The notes beneath the pieces are model-generated. The model searched no databases and had not been told where the DNA came from. It was given only the letters and a program-made list of their open reading frames with translations. This document shows, piece by piece, positions 25,841 to 33,761 of a stretch of 64,000 nucleotides of DNA (positions within the stretch are counted from its first letter, which is position 1; each line of letters opens with the position of its first letter). The position numbers and the translations under genes are program-made. This DNA comes from an uncultured Prevotellaceae bacterium (GTDB lineage: Bacteria > Bacteroidota > Bacteroidia > Bacteroidales > Bacteroidaceae). The DNA lies in assembly GCA_900315745.1 (NCBI GenBank), contig ONAG01000005.1, positions 29,786 to 93,785 of the forward strand. Direction: 5' to 3'.

Positions 25841-26881
25841 TCATTGGTCTGCGAACAGGTCTTGTTGCATAGCTGTTCCACTGTATGGGTTGCGCCCCAA
25901 GTGCCGGTATGCCAGTTCGGTGACCATGCGTCCACGTTGTGTGCGTTTTATGAATCCCTCCATGATGAGGAATGGCTCATAGACTTCCTCCACGGTGCCG
26001 CTGTCCTCTCCGATGGCTGTCGCTATTGTGGAAATGCCCACTGGTCCGCCACGGAACTTGTCTATGATGGTTGTGAGAATCTTGTTGTCGATTTCGTCAA
26101 GACCATATTGGTCTATGTTGAGGGCGGTGAGTGCTATCCGTGCGATGTCGGTGTTGATGGTTCCGTTGCCCCTTACTTGAGCGAAATCGCGCACACGTCT
26201 CAGCAGGGCGTTGGCAATACGTGGCGTTCCTCTGCTGCGTCGTGCTATTTCCACTGCTGCGTCGTGCATCATGGGGACTCCAAGGATGCCAGCCGACCGT
26301 TCCAGTATTTTTGTGATTGTTGCAGGGTCGTAGTATTCCAGGTGCATGTTGATGCCGAATCGTGCCCGTAGGGGGGCGGTGAGCAGTCCGCTGCGTGTGG
26401 TGGCGCCCACAAGGGTGAAAGGGTTGAGGCTCAACTGTATGGAGCGTGCCGATGGACCCTTGTCTATCATGATGTCAATGCGGTAGTCTTCCATGGCAGA
26501 ATACAGGTATTCCTCTACCACAGGGGATAGACGATGTATCTCGTCGATGAAAAGCACGTCGTTGGGTTCCAAGGATGTGAGTATTCCTGCCAGGTCGCCA
26601 GGCTTGTCGAGCACTGGTCCGCTGGTGAGCTTGAACCCTACTCCCAACTCATTGGCTATGATGTTGCTCAGCGTGGTTTTTCCAAGTCCTGGAGGTCCGT
26701 GCAGCAGTGTGTGGTCAAGTGGTTCGCCACGATATTTGGCAGCCTCCACAAACACCTGGAGGTTATCCACCACGCTCTGCTGACCACTGAAGTCGGAAAA
26801 GCGCAATGGTCGGAGAGCATTTTCGAAATCTTTTTCTGCCGTGCTTATCCGCTCTTTCCTTATGTCGAAGTTTTCATCCAT
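25841..26881 (-). CDS. ruvB: Holliday junction branch migration helicase RuvB
   Basis: A 346-residue AAA+ ATPase. Walker A is [12 protein letters not shown], Walker B is [11 protein letters not shown], sensor 1 is [10 protein letters not shown], and the arginine finger region and the C-terminal winged helix ([20 protein letters not shown]) are present. With RuvA it moves Holliday junctions during recombination repair. It has a complete -33/-7 promoter at 26950-26981, squeezed between its start and the stop of the broken four-helix gene. Confidence 0.98.
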   Translation of the reverse strand: MDENFDIRKERISTAEKDFENALRPLRFSDFSGQQSVVDNLQVFVEAAKYRGEPLDHTLLHGPPGLGKTTLSNIIANELGVGFKLTSGPVLDKPGDLAGILTSLEPNDVLFIDEIHRLSPVVEEYLYSAMEDYRIDIMIDKGPSARSIQLSLNPFTLVGATTRSGLLTAPLRARFGINMHLEYYDPATITKILERSAGILGVPMMHDAAVEIARRSRGTPRIANALLRRVRDFAQVRGNGTINTDIARIALTALNIDQYGLDEIDNKILTTIIDKFRGGPVGISTIATAIGEDSGTVEEVYEPFLIMEGFIKRTQRGRMVTELAYRHLGRNPYSGTAMQQDLFADQ

Positions 26882-26949
26882 TATTGTTTCTGCAATTATT
26901 TATCTCTGCAATATTTTTATTCTTCCTATATTGTTCAGAGAACTGCGAA

Positions 26950-26981
26950 CAAAGGTAGTGAAAGCCACTCAAAAAACCAAA
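26950..26981 (-). promoter_or_regulatory. Promoter of ruvB
   Basis: Minus strand: TTTG at 26981-26978, 20 bp, TACCTTTG at 26957-26950. Full Bacteroidetes consensus; the leader to the ATG is about 63 nt. Confidence 0.8.
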
Positions 26982-26990
26982 TATTTATGG

Positions 26991-27744
26991 TTACAAATTA
27001 TTCACCTCCATTTCCTTCTTCAGTCGTTTTATTTCCTCCTCTTGCTTGCGATAGGCATCCAAGGCGCGTTGCTTCAAGTCTTCGTAGGAGGCTTTCCATT
27101 GTGCGGCTTCTGCTTGTGCCTGAGCCAGTTGCTGTTGGAGGGTGGAAATGGTTTGTTCCATTTCTGTCATGCGGTTGTCTTGTTGCTGTCGATATCCCGT
27201 ACGAGCTTGGTGCATGCGCTCCTTGATACCGCCTTGCGTGACGAAAGTTCGCTCCAAGCTTTCCATGTATTTGTTCATCATCGTATCTACCTGAAAGCAC
27301 AGCGTCAATCCCACATTCGCCATCTCTTCCGCCGACCATTGTTTAAAGAATGGCTCATAGTCGCTGAGGAGGTTGTGCTTGCGGGTGAAGTCCTGCATGG
27401 GCTGAAATCTTTTGTCGTCGGCAGTCCACTGTCTCAGCTGCCTCGACTTGAGGAATTCCTCGTAGTCTTGTCGCAGTTCGCCGATTCTGGCACGGGCTAC
27501 ATTGAGAAGTTTCAGTTCCATCTCAGTGGAAGTCTTGCCATCCTCAGAACCTTCGACGATATTCTGCTTCACAGAGCGTGGCCTGCACCATCTGATCCAC
27601 CGTGCGGTCTCCATGCTGCGGCAGGAAGCGCTCACAAAAGACATAAGTCATCTGATAGAGCACCTCCGACTTCTGATAAAACCAAAGGTCTTGCCACTTA
27701 GACACCTTCCGGAAGATTCTGGGGATGTCATTATTATTAGCCAT
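26991..27744 (-). pseudogene. Four helix bundle suffix domain protein, frameshifted paralogue
   Basis: Paralogue of the gene at 1659-2567. From 27744 the frame reads MANNNDIPRIF, then EVLYQMTYVFCERFL and GDRTVDQMVQA, and then shifts into a TGA stop at about 27546-27548. The rest of the domain (KQNIVEG, ELKLLNVARARIGELRQDY, QGGIKERMHQARTGYRQQ and a C-terminal coiled coil) continues in another frame to 26991. Aligned with the intact copy, about 2 bp are missing at 27580-27581. Because the downstream half has kept a good reading frame, the lesion looks recent. It also lacks the 9-bp-repeat tails and has an IS982 element inserted 24 nt before its start. A sequencing error is a possible alternative. 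Confidence 0.8.
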
Positions 27745-27761
27745 GCTTTTAATGTTTTAAA

Positions 27762-27768
27762 AGGTGAT
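27762..27768. repeat. IS target-site duplication, left copy
   Basis: AGGTGAT directly outside the left inverted repeat; identical copy at 28796-28802. A 7-bp duplication fits the IS982 family. Confidence 0.9.
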
Positions 27769-27787
27769 ACCTGTTGGATGAATTAAA
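27769..27787. repeat. IS982-family left terminal inverted repeat
   Basis: 19 bp beginning ACCTGTTGG; pairs with 28777-28795 with mismatches at positions 4 and 10. Confidence 0.85.
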
Positions 27788-28685
27788 ATAAAGCATACTT
27801 AACTTGCCCTATAGGCTTATGATTGAGAAGATTGAAATACTGCAACATAGTAAAGGCAGCCACTTTGGCAGCCATCCTTGCGAAGAGCCCTGGCGGCTGC
27901 TTTGCATAGTTGCGTATCATCATGAGATGGTCATTCAATTGGGAGAATACAGTCTCAATTCTCTTTCTGAAACGTCTGTAAGCCCATGTAGGCGGTGTCC
28001 AGTTTTTCTGGTTCAACCTGTATGGGACCTCAAGGGTGATATTTGCTGTTTCAAACAAATCCAGTTGCACCGGAGCGCTCAGGTAGCCTTTGTCGCCCAT
28101 AATCATACAGTCGTTGTACTCCCACCGTACATCTTTGAGGTATTGCAGGTCATGCACATTGGCTGCGGTCATGTCATAGGAATGTATAACTCCGCTGATA
28201 CCGCACAGGGCATGAAGCTTATAGCCGTAGTAGTACATGTTCTGCGAGGAACAATAGCCCCAGGCGGGTGCATGTTCTATATCGGTCTTTCCCATCTGAC
28301 ACCTGGCGGCACGGGCATTCTGGCAGACTTTCACCGGCTTGGAGTCAATGCTGAAGACGGTCTCGCCACCATCGATGGCCTTGGCAATAGATTGGCGGAT
28401 ATTCTCCCCAAGCATCATGGTCAACTTGCGGCGCTGGTTGTATTGGCGACGGCTGATCAGATTGGGAATGGCATCCGGGCAATCACTGTTCAACCGATTG
28501 AAAAGATAGTTCTCGCTGTCAATACTGAATGCTTCAGCTGTGATGGAAAGTGCCACGACCTCCAAGTCGGAGAACGTGGGGACAACACCACGGCGGGGGA
28601 CATTTCCTTTCTCGTTTACTTGATTTCCTGCAAATTGTTTGCATATCTCAAGGATTTTTCTGAAATTTGTAACGAAGTTGCGCAT
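27783..28685 (-). CDS. IS982 family transposase
   Basis: DDE transposase of 300 residues from the Met at 28685 (MRNFVTNFRKILEI); the frame is open to an alternative Met at 28760, which would add 25 hydrophobic residues and is less likely. The catalytic acids appear to be Asp in VFSIDSKPVKV, Asp in MIMGDKGYLS and Glu in RRFRKRIETVFSQL, all with family context (YGYKLHALC, ISRRQYNQRR). No frameshift or stop interrupts it. It moves the element by cut-and-paste or a related process. Confidence 0.93.
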   Translation of the reverse strand: MRNFVTNFRKILEICKQFAGNQVNEKGNVPRRGVVPTFSDLEVVALSITAEAFSIDSENYLFNRLNSDCPDAIPNLISRRQYNQRRKLTMMLGENIRQSIAKAIDGGETVFSIDSKPVKVCQNARAARCQMGKTDIEHAPAWGYCSSQNMYYYGYKLHALCGISGVIHSYDMTAANVHDLQYLKDVRWEYNDCMIMGDKGYLSAPVQLDLFETANITLEVPYRLNQKNWTPPTWAYRRFRKRIETVFSQLNDHLMMIRNYAKQPPGLFARMAAKVAAFTMLQYFNLLNHKPIGQVKYALF

Positions 28686-28776
28686 ATCTACGATAATAGT
28701 ACTTAATAGTTTGAAGACCACTAAGTTACTAAAAATCAACGACATGTGCAACTTTTTCATAAAAATATTTTACAAA

Positions 28777-28795
28777 TTTAATTCAACCAACGGGT
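28777..28795. repeat. IS982-family right terminal inverted repeat
   Basis: 19 bp, on the minus strand beginning ACCCGTTGG; partner of 27769-27787. Confidence 0.85.
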
Positions 28796-28802
28796 AGGTG
28801 AT
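28796..28802. repeat. IS target-site duplication, right copy
   Basis: AGGTGAT directly outside the right inverted repeat; identical to 27762-27768. Confidence 0.9.
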
Positions 28803-28811
28803 TATTATATT

Positions 28812-28890
28812 TATAGAAGCTATAGAAACTATAGAAGCTATAGAAGCAAAAGTGTCTATCTCCTCTATCTCCTCTATCGCATCTATCATT
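28812..28890. repeat. Two adjacent 9-bp tandem arrays (4 units each)
   Basis: 28812-28847 is TATAGAAGC x4 (second unit TATAGAAAC); 28855-28890 is TCTATCTCC x2, TCTATCGCA, TCTATCATT. Same 9-bp period as the coding arrays of the intact four-helix gene but a different unit. Confidence 0.8.
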
Positions 28891-28903
28891 AGCTTCTTGG
28901 CTA

Positions 28904-28911
28904 CAAAATTA
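28904..28911 (-). promoter_or_regulatory. Bacteroidetes -7 element (TAATTTTG on minus), original promoter of the frameshifted four-helix gene
   Basis: Exact TAnnTTTG match pointing through the 9-bp arrays towards 27744; now separated from that gene by the IS. No clear -33. Confidence 0.5.
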
Positions 28912-28962
28912 CGAATAAATCTTGGATTTATGAGCCAGCCGAAAAAAATAATTCCCCAAAAA

Positions 28963-28994
28963 TTTGGCTGATTCAACTAATTGATGTAATTTTG
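28963..28994 (+). promoter_or_regulatory. Promoter of the tRNA gene
   Basis: TTTG at 28963-28966, 20 bp, TAATTTTG at 28987-28994; the tRNA starts 30 nt downstream. Full Bacteroidetes consensus. Confidence 0.85.
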
Positions 28995-29024
28995 CAATCT
29001 GAAATTTGCCCTTGGGCAATTAGA

Positions 29025-29098
29025 GGGCTTTTAGCTCAGTTGGTTAGAGCAACAGACTCATAATCTGGAGGTCGTAGGTTCAAGCCCTACATGGCCCA
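29025..29098 (+). tRNA. tRNA with anticodon CAT (elongator Met, or Ile2 read with lysidine)
   Basis: A 74-nt cloverleaf: acceptor 29025-29031 with 29091-29097, D-arm GCTC...GAGC, anticodon loop CTCATAA with CAT at 29059-29061, T-arm GTAGG-TTCAAGC-CCTAC and discriminator A. The following bases are CCT, so CCA is not fully encoded. The D-loop and lack of a 3-GC anticodon stem exclude the initiator. Met and lysidine-modified Ile2 cannot be told apart by eye. Own promoter and terminator. Confidence 0.92.
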
Positions 29099-29101
29099 CC
29101 T

Positions 29102-29133
29102 GGAGAGCACTATGGCAATGGTGCTCTCCTTTC
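29102..29133 (+). terminator. Terminator of the tRNA gene
   Basis: GGAGAGCAC (29102-29110) pairs with GTGCTCTCC (29121-29129), 10-nt loop, then TTTCC. Confidence 0.8.
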
Positions 29134-29273
29134 CATTTTATAGGAACTCCTCAAATCACAAAGAGAGATAAAAACCCCTCACTCCACAAAGAGAAAAAAC
29201 TCTCCATAAAAACCTTCTTATATAACAATGTAACACTTTTCTATCATAAAGAGAAGTAAAAAACGAGAAAAAC

Positions 29274-30761
29274 ATGGCCAATCTGAAATCGCTTGCCAAG
29301 GACACTGCCATTTATGGCTTGAGCAGCATTGTGGCACGTTTTGTCAATTATCTGCTCGTGCCAATACAGACATCGAAATTTGCCTCTACAGGAGGCGAAT
29401 ATGGCATCATCACCAATGTCTATGCTTATGTGGCGATTCTCATCATGCTGCTCACCTTTGGCATGGAGACCACATTCTTCAGATTCATGAACAAGGAGGG
29501 CATGAATCGTGAGAAGGTGTATTCCACCGTGCTTAGGATGGTAGGAACAGTGGGAGTAGTTTCTTCCTTGATAATGTTGCTCTTCTGTCGTCAGATAGCG
29601 GAATTGTTGGGGTATGGCAACCATCCAGAATATGTGGTGGTGATGTATCTCACAGTTGCTCTCGATGCCTTCACCGCCATTGCGTTCGCCTATCTGAGGT
29701 GTGAGCATCGTCCGATAAAGTTCGCATCCCTGAAAATTGCCAATATTGCATTGAACATTGTGCTCAACCTGGTTTATTTCTTTGGATTGCCAATGCTTCA
29801 TCTCAATCCTTTTGGCATCTATGGAGAGACATTCCATTATGATGTGGCATGGGTGTTCTACATCAATCTTTTCTGTTCTATGGTCAATCTCGTTTTCCTG
29901 CACAAGGAACTTAGAGGCATCAATCATGGATTCGACAAGAAGATGTGCCGCCAGATGTTGTCGTACGCTTGGCCCATCCTCGTCATGGGAATAGCCGGAC
30001 AGCTCAACCAATGTCTTTCGCAGATAATGTTTCCGAAGGTCTATCCGGGGAGCGATGCCTTTAGTGAGTTGGCAATATATGGCGCCTGCATCAAGATAGC
30101 TATGATCATGATGATGATCACCCAGGCTTTCCGTTTTGCCTACGAACCGTTTGTCTTCAGCAAGGTGAAAGATAGGGACAGCAAGGAGGTCTATGCCCAG
30201 ACGATGAAATACTACATCATTTTCACCTTGCTGGCTTTCCTTGTCGTGATGGCATATCTCCACTTGCTCAAGTTCCTTATCGGTGAGAGTTATTGGAGTG
30301 GTCTGCGCGTGGTGCCGATAGTGATGGCAGCTGAAATCATTTTTGGCATTTTCTTCAACCTTTCATTCTGGTACAAGCTCACCGACCGCACTATTTGGGG
30401 AGCCTATTTCTCAGGCATTGGCGCTGTGGTGCTCTTCACCATCAACCTGCTCCTTATCCCACGCTATAGTTACATGGCGTGTGCTTGGGCGGGTCTTGTG
30501 GCATACACCGTTTCCATGTTGCTGTCATATTTCATAGGACAGAAATATTTCCCCGTGGCTTACCCCCTGTGCGACATCTTCTCTTATCTTGTCGTGGCGG
30601 TTTTGCTGTTTGTGGGCATTCATTTCGCTTCTGCCAACCTCCCGCTGTGGGGCTCGTTGACAGTGAACACCTTACTCGTGGGACTTTTCGTGGCTTATAC
30701 GGTGAAGCGTGACTTCCCTTTGTCGAACCTGCCTTACATAGGAAAATACTTCAAGAAATAA
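29274..30761 (+). CDS. Polysaccharide/lipid-linked oligosaccharide flippase (Wzx-type, MOP superfamily)
   Basis: A 495-residue protein of about 14 membrane helices with the polysaccharide biosynthesis protein start LAKDTAIYGLSSIVARFVNYLLVP and the conserved MFPKVYPGSDAFSELAIYG loop. It would move lipid-linked sugar units across the inner membrane for O-antigen, capsule or other glycan. No glycosyltransferase genes are near, so the substrate is unknown; in Bacteroidales this gene is commonly found alone. The S46 peptidase gene follows after 17 nt and is probably co-transcribed. Confidence 0.87.
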   Translation: MANLKSLAKDTAIYGLSSIVARFVNYLLVPIQTSKFASTGGEYGIITNVYAYVAILIMLLTFGMETTFFRFMNKEGMNREKVYSTVLRMVGTVGVVSSLIMLLFCRQIAELLGYGNHPEYVVVMYLTVALDAFTAIAFAYLRCEHRPIKFASLKIANIALNIVLNLVYFFGLPMLHLNPFGIYGETFHYDVAWVFYINLFCSMVNLVFLHKELRGINHGFDKKMCRQMLSYAWPILVMGIAGQLNQCLSQIMFPKVYPGSDAFSELAIYGACIKIAMIMMMITQAFRFAYEPFVFSKVKDRDSKEVYAQTMKYYIIFTLLAFLVVMAYLHLLKFLIGESYWSGLRVVPIVMAAEIIFGIFFNLSFWYKLTDRTIWGAYFSGIGAVVLFTINLLLIPRYSYMACAWAGLVAYTVSMLLSYFIGQKYFPVAYPLCDIFSYLVVAVLLFVGIHFASANLPLWGSLTVNTLLVGLFVAYTVKRDFPLSNLPYIGKYFKK

Positions 30762-30778
30762 CTATAAAAAACAAAGAT

Positions 30779-32899
30779 ATGATAATGAGAAAAATTGCTT
30801 TGCTCATCACCGGTCTGACCATGTTGTCACATGCCAAGGCCGATGAGGGTATGTGGACCATCTACAACCTGCCGCCACAAGTGTATGAGATCATGCAGAA
30901 CGAGGGTTTCAGCATGAGTTACAACGACCTGTGTTATGGAGAAATGGCATTGAAGAATGCCGTTGTCAATTTCAGTGGGTATTGTTCGGGTGTTGTCGTC
31001 TCTCCCAATGGATTGGTGTTCACCAACCACCATTGTGGGTTCGAATCCATCCGCAGCCATTCCACTGTGGAACACGACTACATGCTCAATGGATTTTATG
31101 CCAAGAGCTATGAGGAGGAGTTGCCCAACAAGAACATGTTTGTGAGTTTCATGGTAGATCAGACCGACATCACCGACCGCGTGATGGCTTTAGGATACGA
31201 AAACATGGGTGCCCTGCTGAAAGAGGTGCTTATAGACTCGCTTACCAATGCCATGACCGACTCGGTGAAACGCATCGACAAGACATTGCATGTGAACATC
31301 GACCCGTTCTATGAAGGCAACAAGTTTTATGCCACCACATACCAGGACTTCACCGACCTGAGACTCGTCTTCACCGTACCAAAGTCGATGGGAAAGTTCG
31401 GTGGAGAGACCGACAACTGGATGTGGCCAAGACAGACATGCGACTTCTCCGTCTTCCGTGTCTATGCAGACCCCAAGACCAACGGACCGGCAGAATATAG
31501 CGAGGAAAATGTGCCATACCACCCAAAACGTTGGGCGCAGGTGTCGATGCAGGGATACAAGGATGGCGACTTCGCCATGACGATGGGATATCCCGGAAGC
31601 ACCAGCAGGTATCTCTCGTCGTATGGCATCAAGCAGATGCGTGATGCGGAGAATGCCGTCAGGGCACAGGTGAGGGGCGTAAAGCAAGAGGTGATGATAA
31701 AGCACATGAGAGCCAGTGAGGCCGTGCGCATCAAATACGACAGCGAGTATGCTTCAAGTTCAAACTATTGGAAAAACGCCATCGGCATGAACAAGTGCAT
31801 CGACTCCATCGGCATCATCAGCCAGAAAGCTGCATATGAGGAGAAGATCCGCCAATGGCAGGACTCCACAGGGTATCTCAAGGACAAACTCGACTTCGCT
31901 GAGCTGGAGAAGATGTATGCGGAAAATATGAAGCCTAACTATACCCTGAACAACCTCTATGAGTCTTTCTTCCGTACAAGCGAGTTCTTCAAGAGGGCAA
32001 GGAAGATGCAGGGTGGCATGCCTATCAAAGGACCGGAAGACAAGCCCAAAAAGCAGTATTACCTCTTCAAGGACAACAGCGACTCGTGGGACGAGGCGCT
32101 CGACAAGGAGGTGCTCGCTGCCATGCTCAAGAATTACGCCCAACAGGTGGATGCCGAATGCTTGCCAAAGTTCTACTCGGAGATAAAGACGAAATACGGC
32201 AACAACTACTCCGCATACGTTGACTACCTCTACAAGAAGTCAATGCTCATGAAGAAAGGGAAGAAAATCTATTTCAACAAGAAGAGTTTCAAGAAAGACC
32301 CTGGTGTGAAATTTGGTGCTGATGTCATGGAAATCCTATACGACCAAATGCTGAAGATGAGTGCTAACGAAGAGAAAATCATGACTCAGGAAAAGTACCT
32401 CTGCGATGCAATAGTCAGGATGGAACAAGACCAGCCACACTATAGCGATGCCAACTTCACCATGCGCTTGAGCTACGGACAGGTGGGTGAGTACTTGCTC
32501 AACGGACAGCCTTCGGGATATTACACCACGGCAGAGAGCATCGTGGAGAAGATGGACAGAGCCAACGAGGTGATAGAGTATGAGGCAGAACCCATCATGA
32601 GGCAGTTGCTGTCTGCGTCTGATTTCGGTCCTTACACCGACAAGACCACTGGCAAGATGCAGCTCTGCTTCCTCACCAACAACGACATCACCGGCGGAAA
32701 CAGCGGTTCACCGATGTTCAATGGCAAGGGTGAACTCATTGGTCTGGCTTTCGACGGCAACTGGGACAGCTTGTCAAGCGACATCTTCTTCGACAAGCAA
32801 TTGGCTCGCTGCATCGGTGTGGATATCCGATTTGTGCTCTTCATGATGGACAGATGGGGACATGCCGACCGTCTGATTCGCGAAATCAATGCCAAATAA
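30779..32899 (+). CDS. dpp7: S46 family dipeptidyl-peptidase, DPP7-like
   Basis: A 706-residue secreted serine exopeptidase with signal peptide (MRKIALLITGLTMLSHAKA; an alternative start is 30785). The trypsin-like half-barrels hold His in FTNHHCGF (H85), Asp in the PRQTCDFSVFRVY region and Ser in ITGGNSGSP (S642), with the family alpha-helical cap between. The specificity residue lies 18 after the Ser, as in P. gingivalis DPP11 (S655/R673); here it is Gly (G660, FDGNWDSL), the DPP7 state that prefers hydrophobic P1, rather than the Arg of acidic-P1 DPP11. It releases dipeptides for uptake. Confidence 0.92.
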   Translation: MIMRKIALLITGLTMLSHAKADEGMWTIYNLPPQVYEIMQNEGFSMSYNDLCYGEMALKNAVVNFSGYCSGVVVSPNGLVFTNHHCGFESIRSHSTVEHDYMLNGFYAKSYEEELPNKNMFVSFMVDQTDITDRVMALGYENMGALLKEVLIDSLTNAMTDSVKRIDKTLHVNIDPFYEGNKFYATTYQDFTDLRLVFTVPKSMGKFGGETDNWMWPRQTCDFSVFRVYADPKTNGPAEYSEENVPYHPKRWAQVSMQGYKDGDFAMTMGYPGSTSRYLSSYGIKQMRDAENAVRAQVRGVKQEVMIKHMRASEAVRIKYDSEYASSSNYWKNAIGMNKCIDSIGIISQKAAYEEKIRQWQDSTGYLKDKLDFAELEKMYAENMKPNYTLNNLYESFFRTSEFFKRARKMQGGMPIKGPEDKPKKQYYLFKDNSDSWDEALDKEVLAAMLKNYAQQVDAECLPKFYSEIKTKYGNNYSAYVDYLYKKSMLMKKGKKIYFNKKSFKKDPGVKFGADVMEILYDQMLKMSANEEKIMTQEKYLCDAIVRMEQDQPHYSDANFTMRLSYGQVGEYLLNGQPSGYYTTAESIVEKMDRANEVIEYEAEPIMRQLLSASDFGPYTDKTTGKMQLCFLTNNDITGGNSGSPMFNGKGELIGLAFDGNWDSLSSDIFFDKQLARCIGVDIRFVLFMMDRWGHADRLIREINAK

Positions 32900-32957
32900 T
32901 AGGTGACATTTTTCAGTGACAAATAGCATGTGATTTGACCTTAATAATATTTAGAGA

Positions 32958-33010
32958 AGAAAACCAAAGAATCCATGGAACTTGAAATTCCATGGATTTT
33001 TTGGTTTTCT
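32958..33010. terminator. Bidirectional terminator, 21-bp stem
   Basis: 32958-32978 pairs with 32990-33010 with a single G-T pair, loop 32979-32989; the stem contains A- and T-rich ends so it can stop the S46 transcript and transcripts from the minus side. Confidence 0.85.
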
Positions 33011-33128
33011 GTTTTCCTCGACGGGGTGACCCATGCCAAAATCACGTTTTCTGCGCAAATAGAGCTTCTCTGCGCAACAATGCTGACGATTATTCGACAC
33101 TTTAACTCACATTTTATGGGGATAATTG

Positions 33129-33136
33129 TAACTTTG
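33129..33136 (+). promoter_or_regulatory. Orphan plus-strand -7 element (TAACTTTG)
   Basis: Exact TAnnTTTG facing into the 3' end of the minus-strand coiled-coil gene. No plus-strand gene follows for 5 kb; any transcript would be antisense. The -33 is poor. Confidence 0.35.
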
Positions 33137-33191
33137 CAGAAAGAAAAAAGGAAAACACAAAGTGTAACCTTGTAACCTATTTTAATACAAT

Positions 33192-33593
33192 TCAATGCAA
33201 CTCGTCGGTCATGTCGGCAGTTTTTTCAATGTTCTCTTGATGCGCTTGGATTTGCTTTTTCAGTTGCTTCACTTCATCGGGGACGGCATACTTCAACTGC
33301 TCGGCCAACTCCTCCTGCTGTTTCCGAAGCATTTCTATCATCCCTTTCTGCTCTTCCAGTTCGTCTTCCTGCTGCTCGAGTTTACTGCTCTGCTGTTCGA
33401 GCTCTTTCACCCTCTGATTTATCTCCCTGCCTTGCTCTTTGTTCTGCTCCATCAGCATATTCTGGTTCTCCACCAACTTCTTGTTTGTGTCGATAATCTT
33501 CTTCGCACTGGCATTCAGAACAAAAATAGTGATAATAAAGGCTATCACTAATGCTATGAAAATGGCGGCAATAAGCAAATGGGTAGTTGGCAT
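33192..33593 (-). CDS. Membrane-anchored coiled-coil protein of unknown function
   Basis: A 133-residue protein: an N-terminal membrane helix (about residues 6-27, IAAIFIALVIAFIITIFV), then a continuous Glu/Gln/Lys-rich coiled coil to the end (NQRVKELEQQSSKLEQQEDELEEQK is typical). No enzyme or known domain was recognised. The order suggests one helix in the membrane and the coil in the cytoplasm or periplasm; orientation is not certain. It is separated from the DEAD-box gene by a strong terminator, so it has its own promoter, not clearly visible. Confidence 0.75.
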   Translation of the reverse strand: MPTTHLLIAAIFIALVIAFIITIFVLNASAKKIIDTNKKLVENQNMLMEQNKEQGREINQRVKELEQQSSKLEQQEDELEEQKGMIEMLRKQQEELAEQLKYAVPDEVKQLKKQIQAHQENIEKTADMTDELH

Positions 33594-33662
33594 GGATAGT
33601 TTTTGTGTTTAAGTGCAAAATTGCAAATTTTTTCACTAAAACCGACCGTAAACGCTCATTTA

Positions 33663-33699
33663 TCAAAAAAAATATGCGCAGAATTGAGTATTCTGCGCA
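33663..33699 (-). terminator. Rho-independent terminator of the DEAD-box helicase gene
   Basis: TGCGCAGAAT (33675-33684) pairs perfectly with 33690-33699, 5-nt loop; on the minus strand it is followed by TATTTTTTTT. Confidence 0.9.
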
Positions 33700-33761
33700 A
33701 AATCTTTCGATTGAGGGGAGTCAAGGCAATAAGAGCCTGCTACGAAGTCGATGAAAGAATC

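Larger units (their letters stand above)
27769..28795 (-). mobile_element. Complete IS982-family insertion sequence (1027 bp)
   Basis: Bounded by 19-bp terminal inverted repeats (27769-27787 and 28777-28795, two mismatches) that start ACCTG/ACCCG as usual for IS982, and by the direct repeat AGGTGAT on both sides. It has one transposase gene whose stop lies inside the left repeat. It is inserted between the promoter region (28904-28911) and the ATG (27744) of the frameshifted four-helix gene. Ends, duplication and an open transposase frame suggest a recent and possibly active copy. Confidence 0.92.
28770..28889 (-). other. Short repeat-encoded ORF, now truncated into the IS end
   Basis: ATG at 28889, 15 nt after a perfect -7 element (28911-28904). 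The first 29 codons run through two 9-bp arrays (AIEEIEEI, then ASIASIVSIASI) and it now ends inside the IS at 28770. With the IS and one 7-bp duplication removed, it would end at a TAA four codons before, and in the same frame as, the ATG of the frameshifted four-helix gene. That layout resembles the repeat-first start of the intact paralogue. Whether it is translated is unknown. Confidence 0.4.

Noticed and set aside
28770-28976. 68-codon minus-strand frame taken from its first Met at 28976
   Set aside because: The first 29 codons lie upstream of the -7 element at 28904-28911, so transcription would start inside it; only the part from 28889 is kept.
32975-33175. 66-codon plus-strand frame after the S46 gene
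   Set aside because: It begins within the terminator hairpin and lies upstream of the orphan -7 element; no start signal or conserved sequence.
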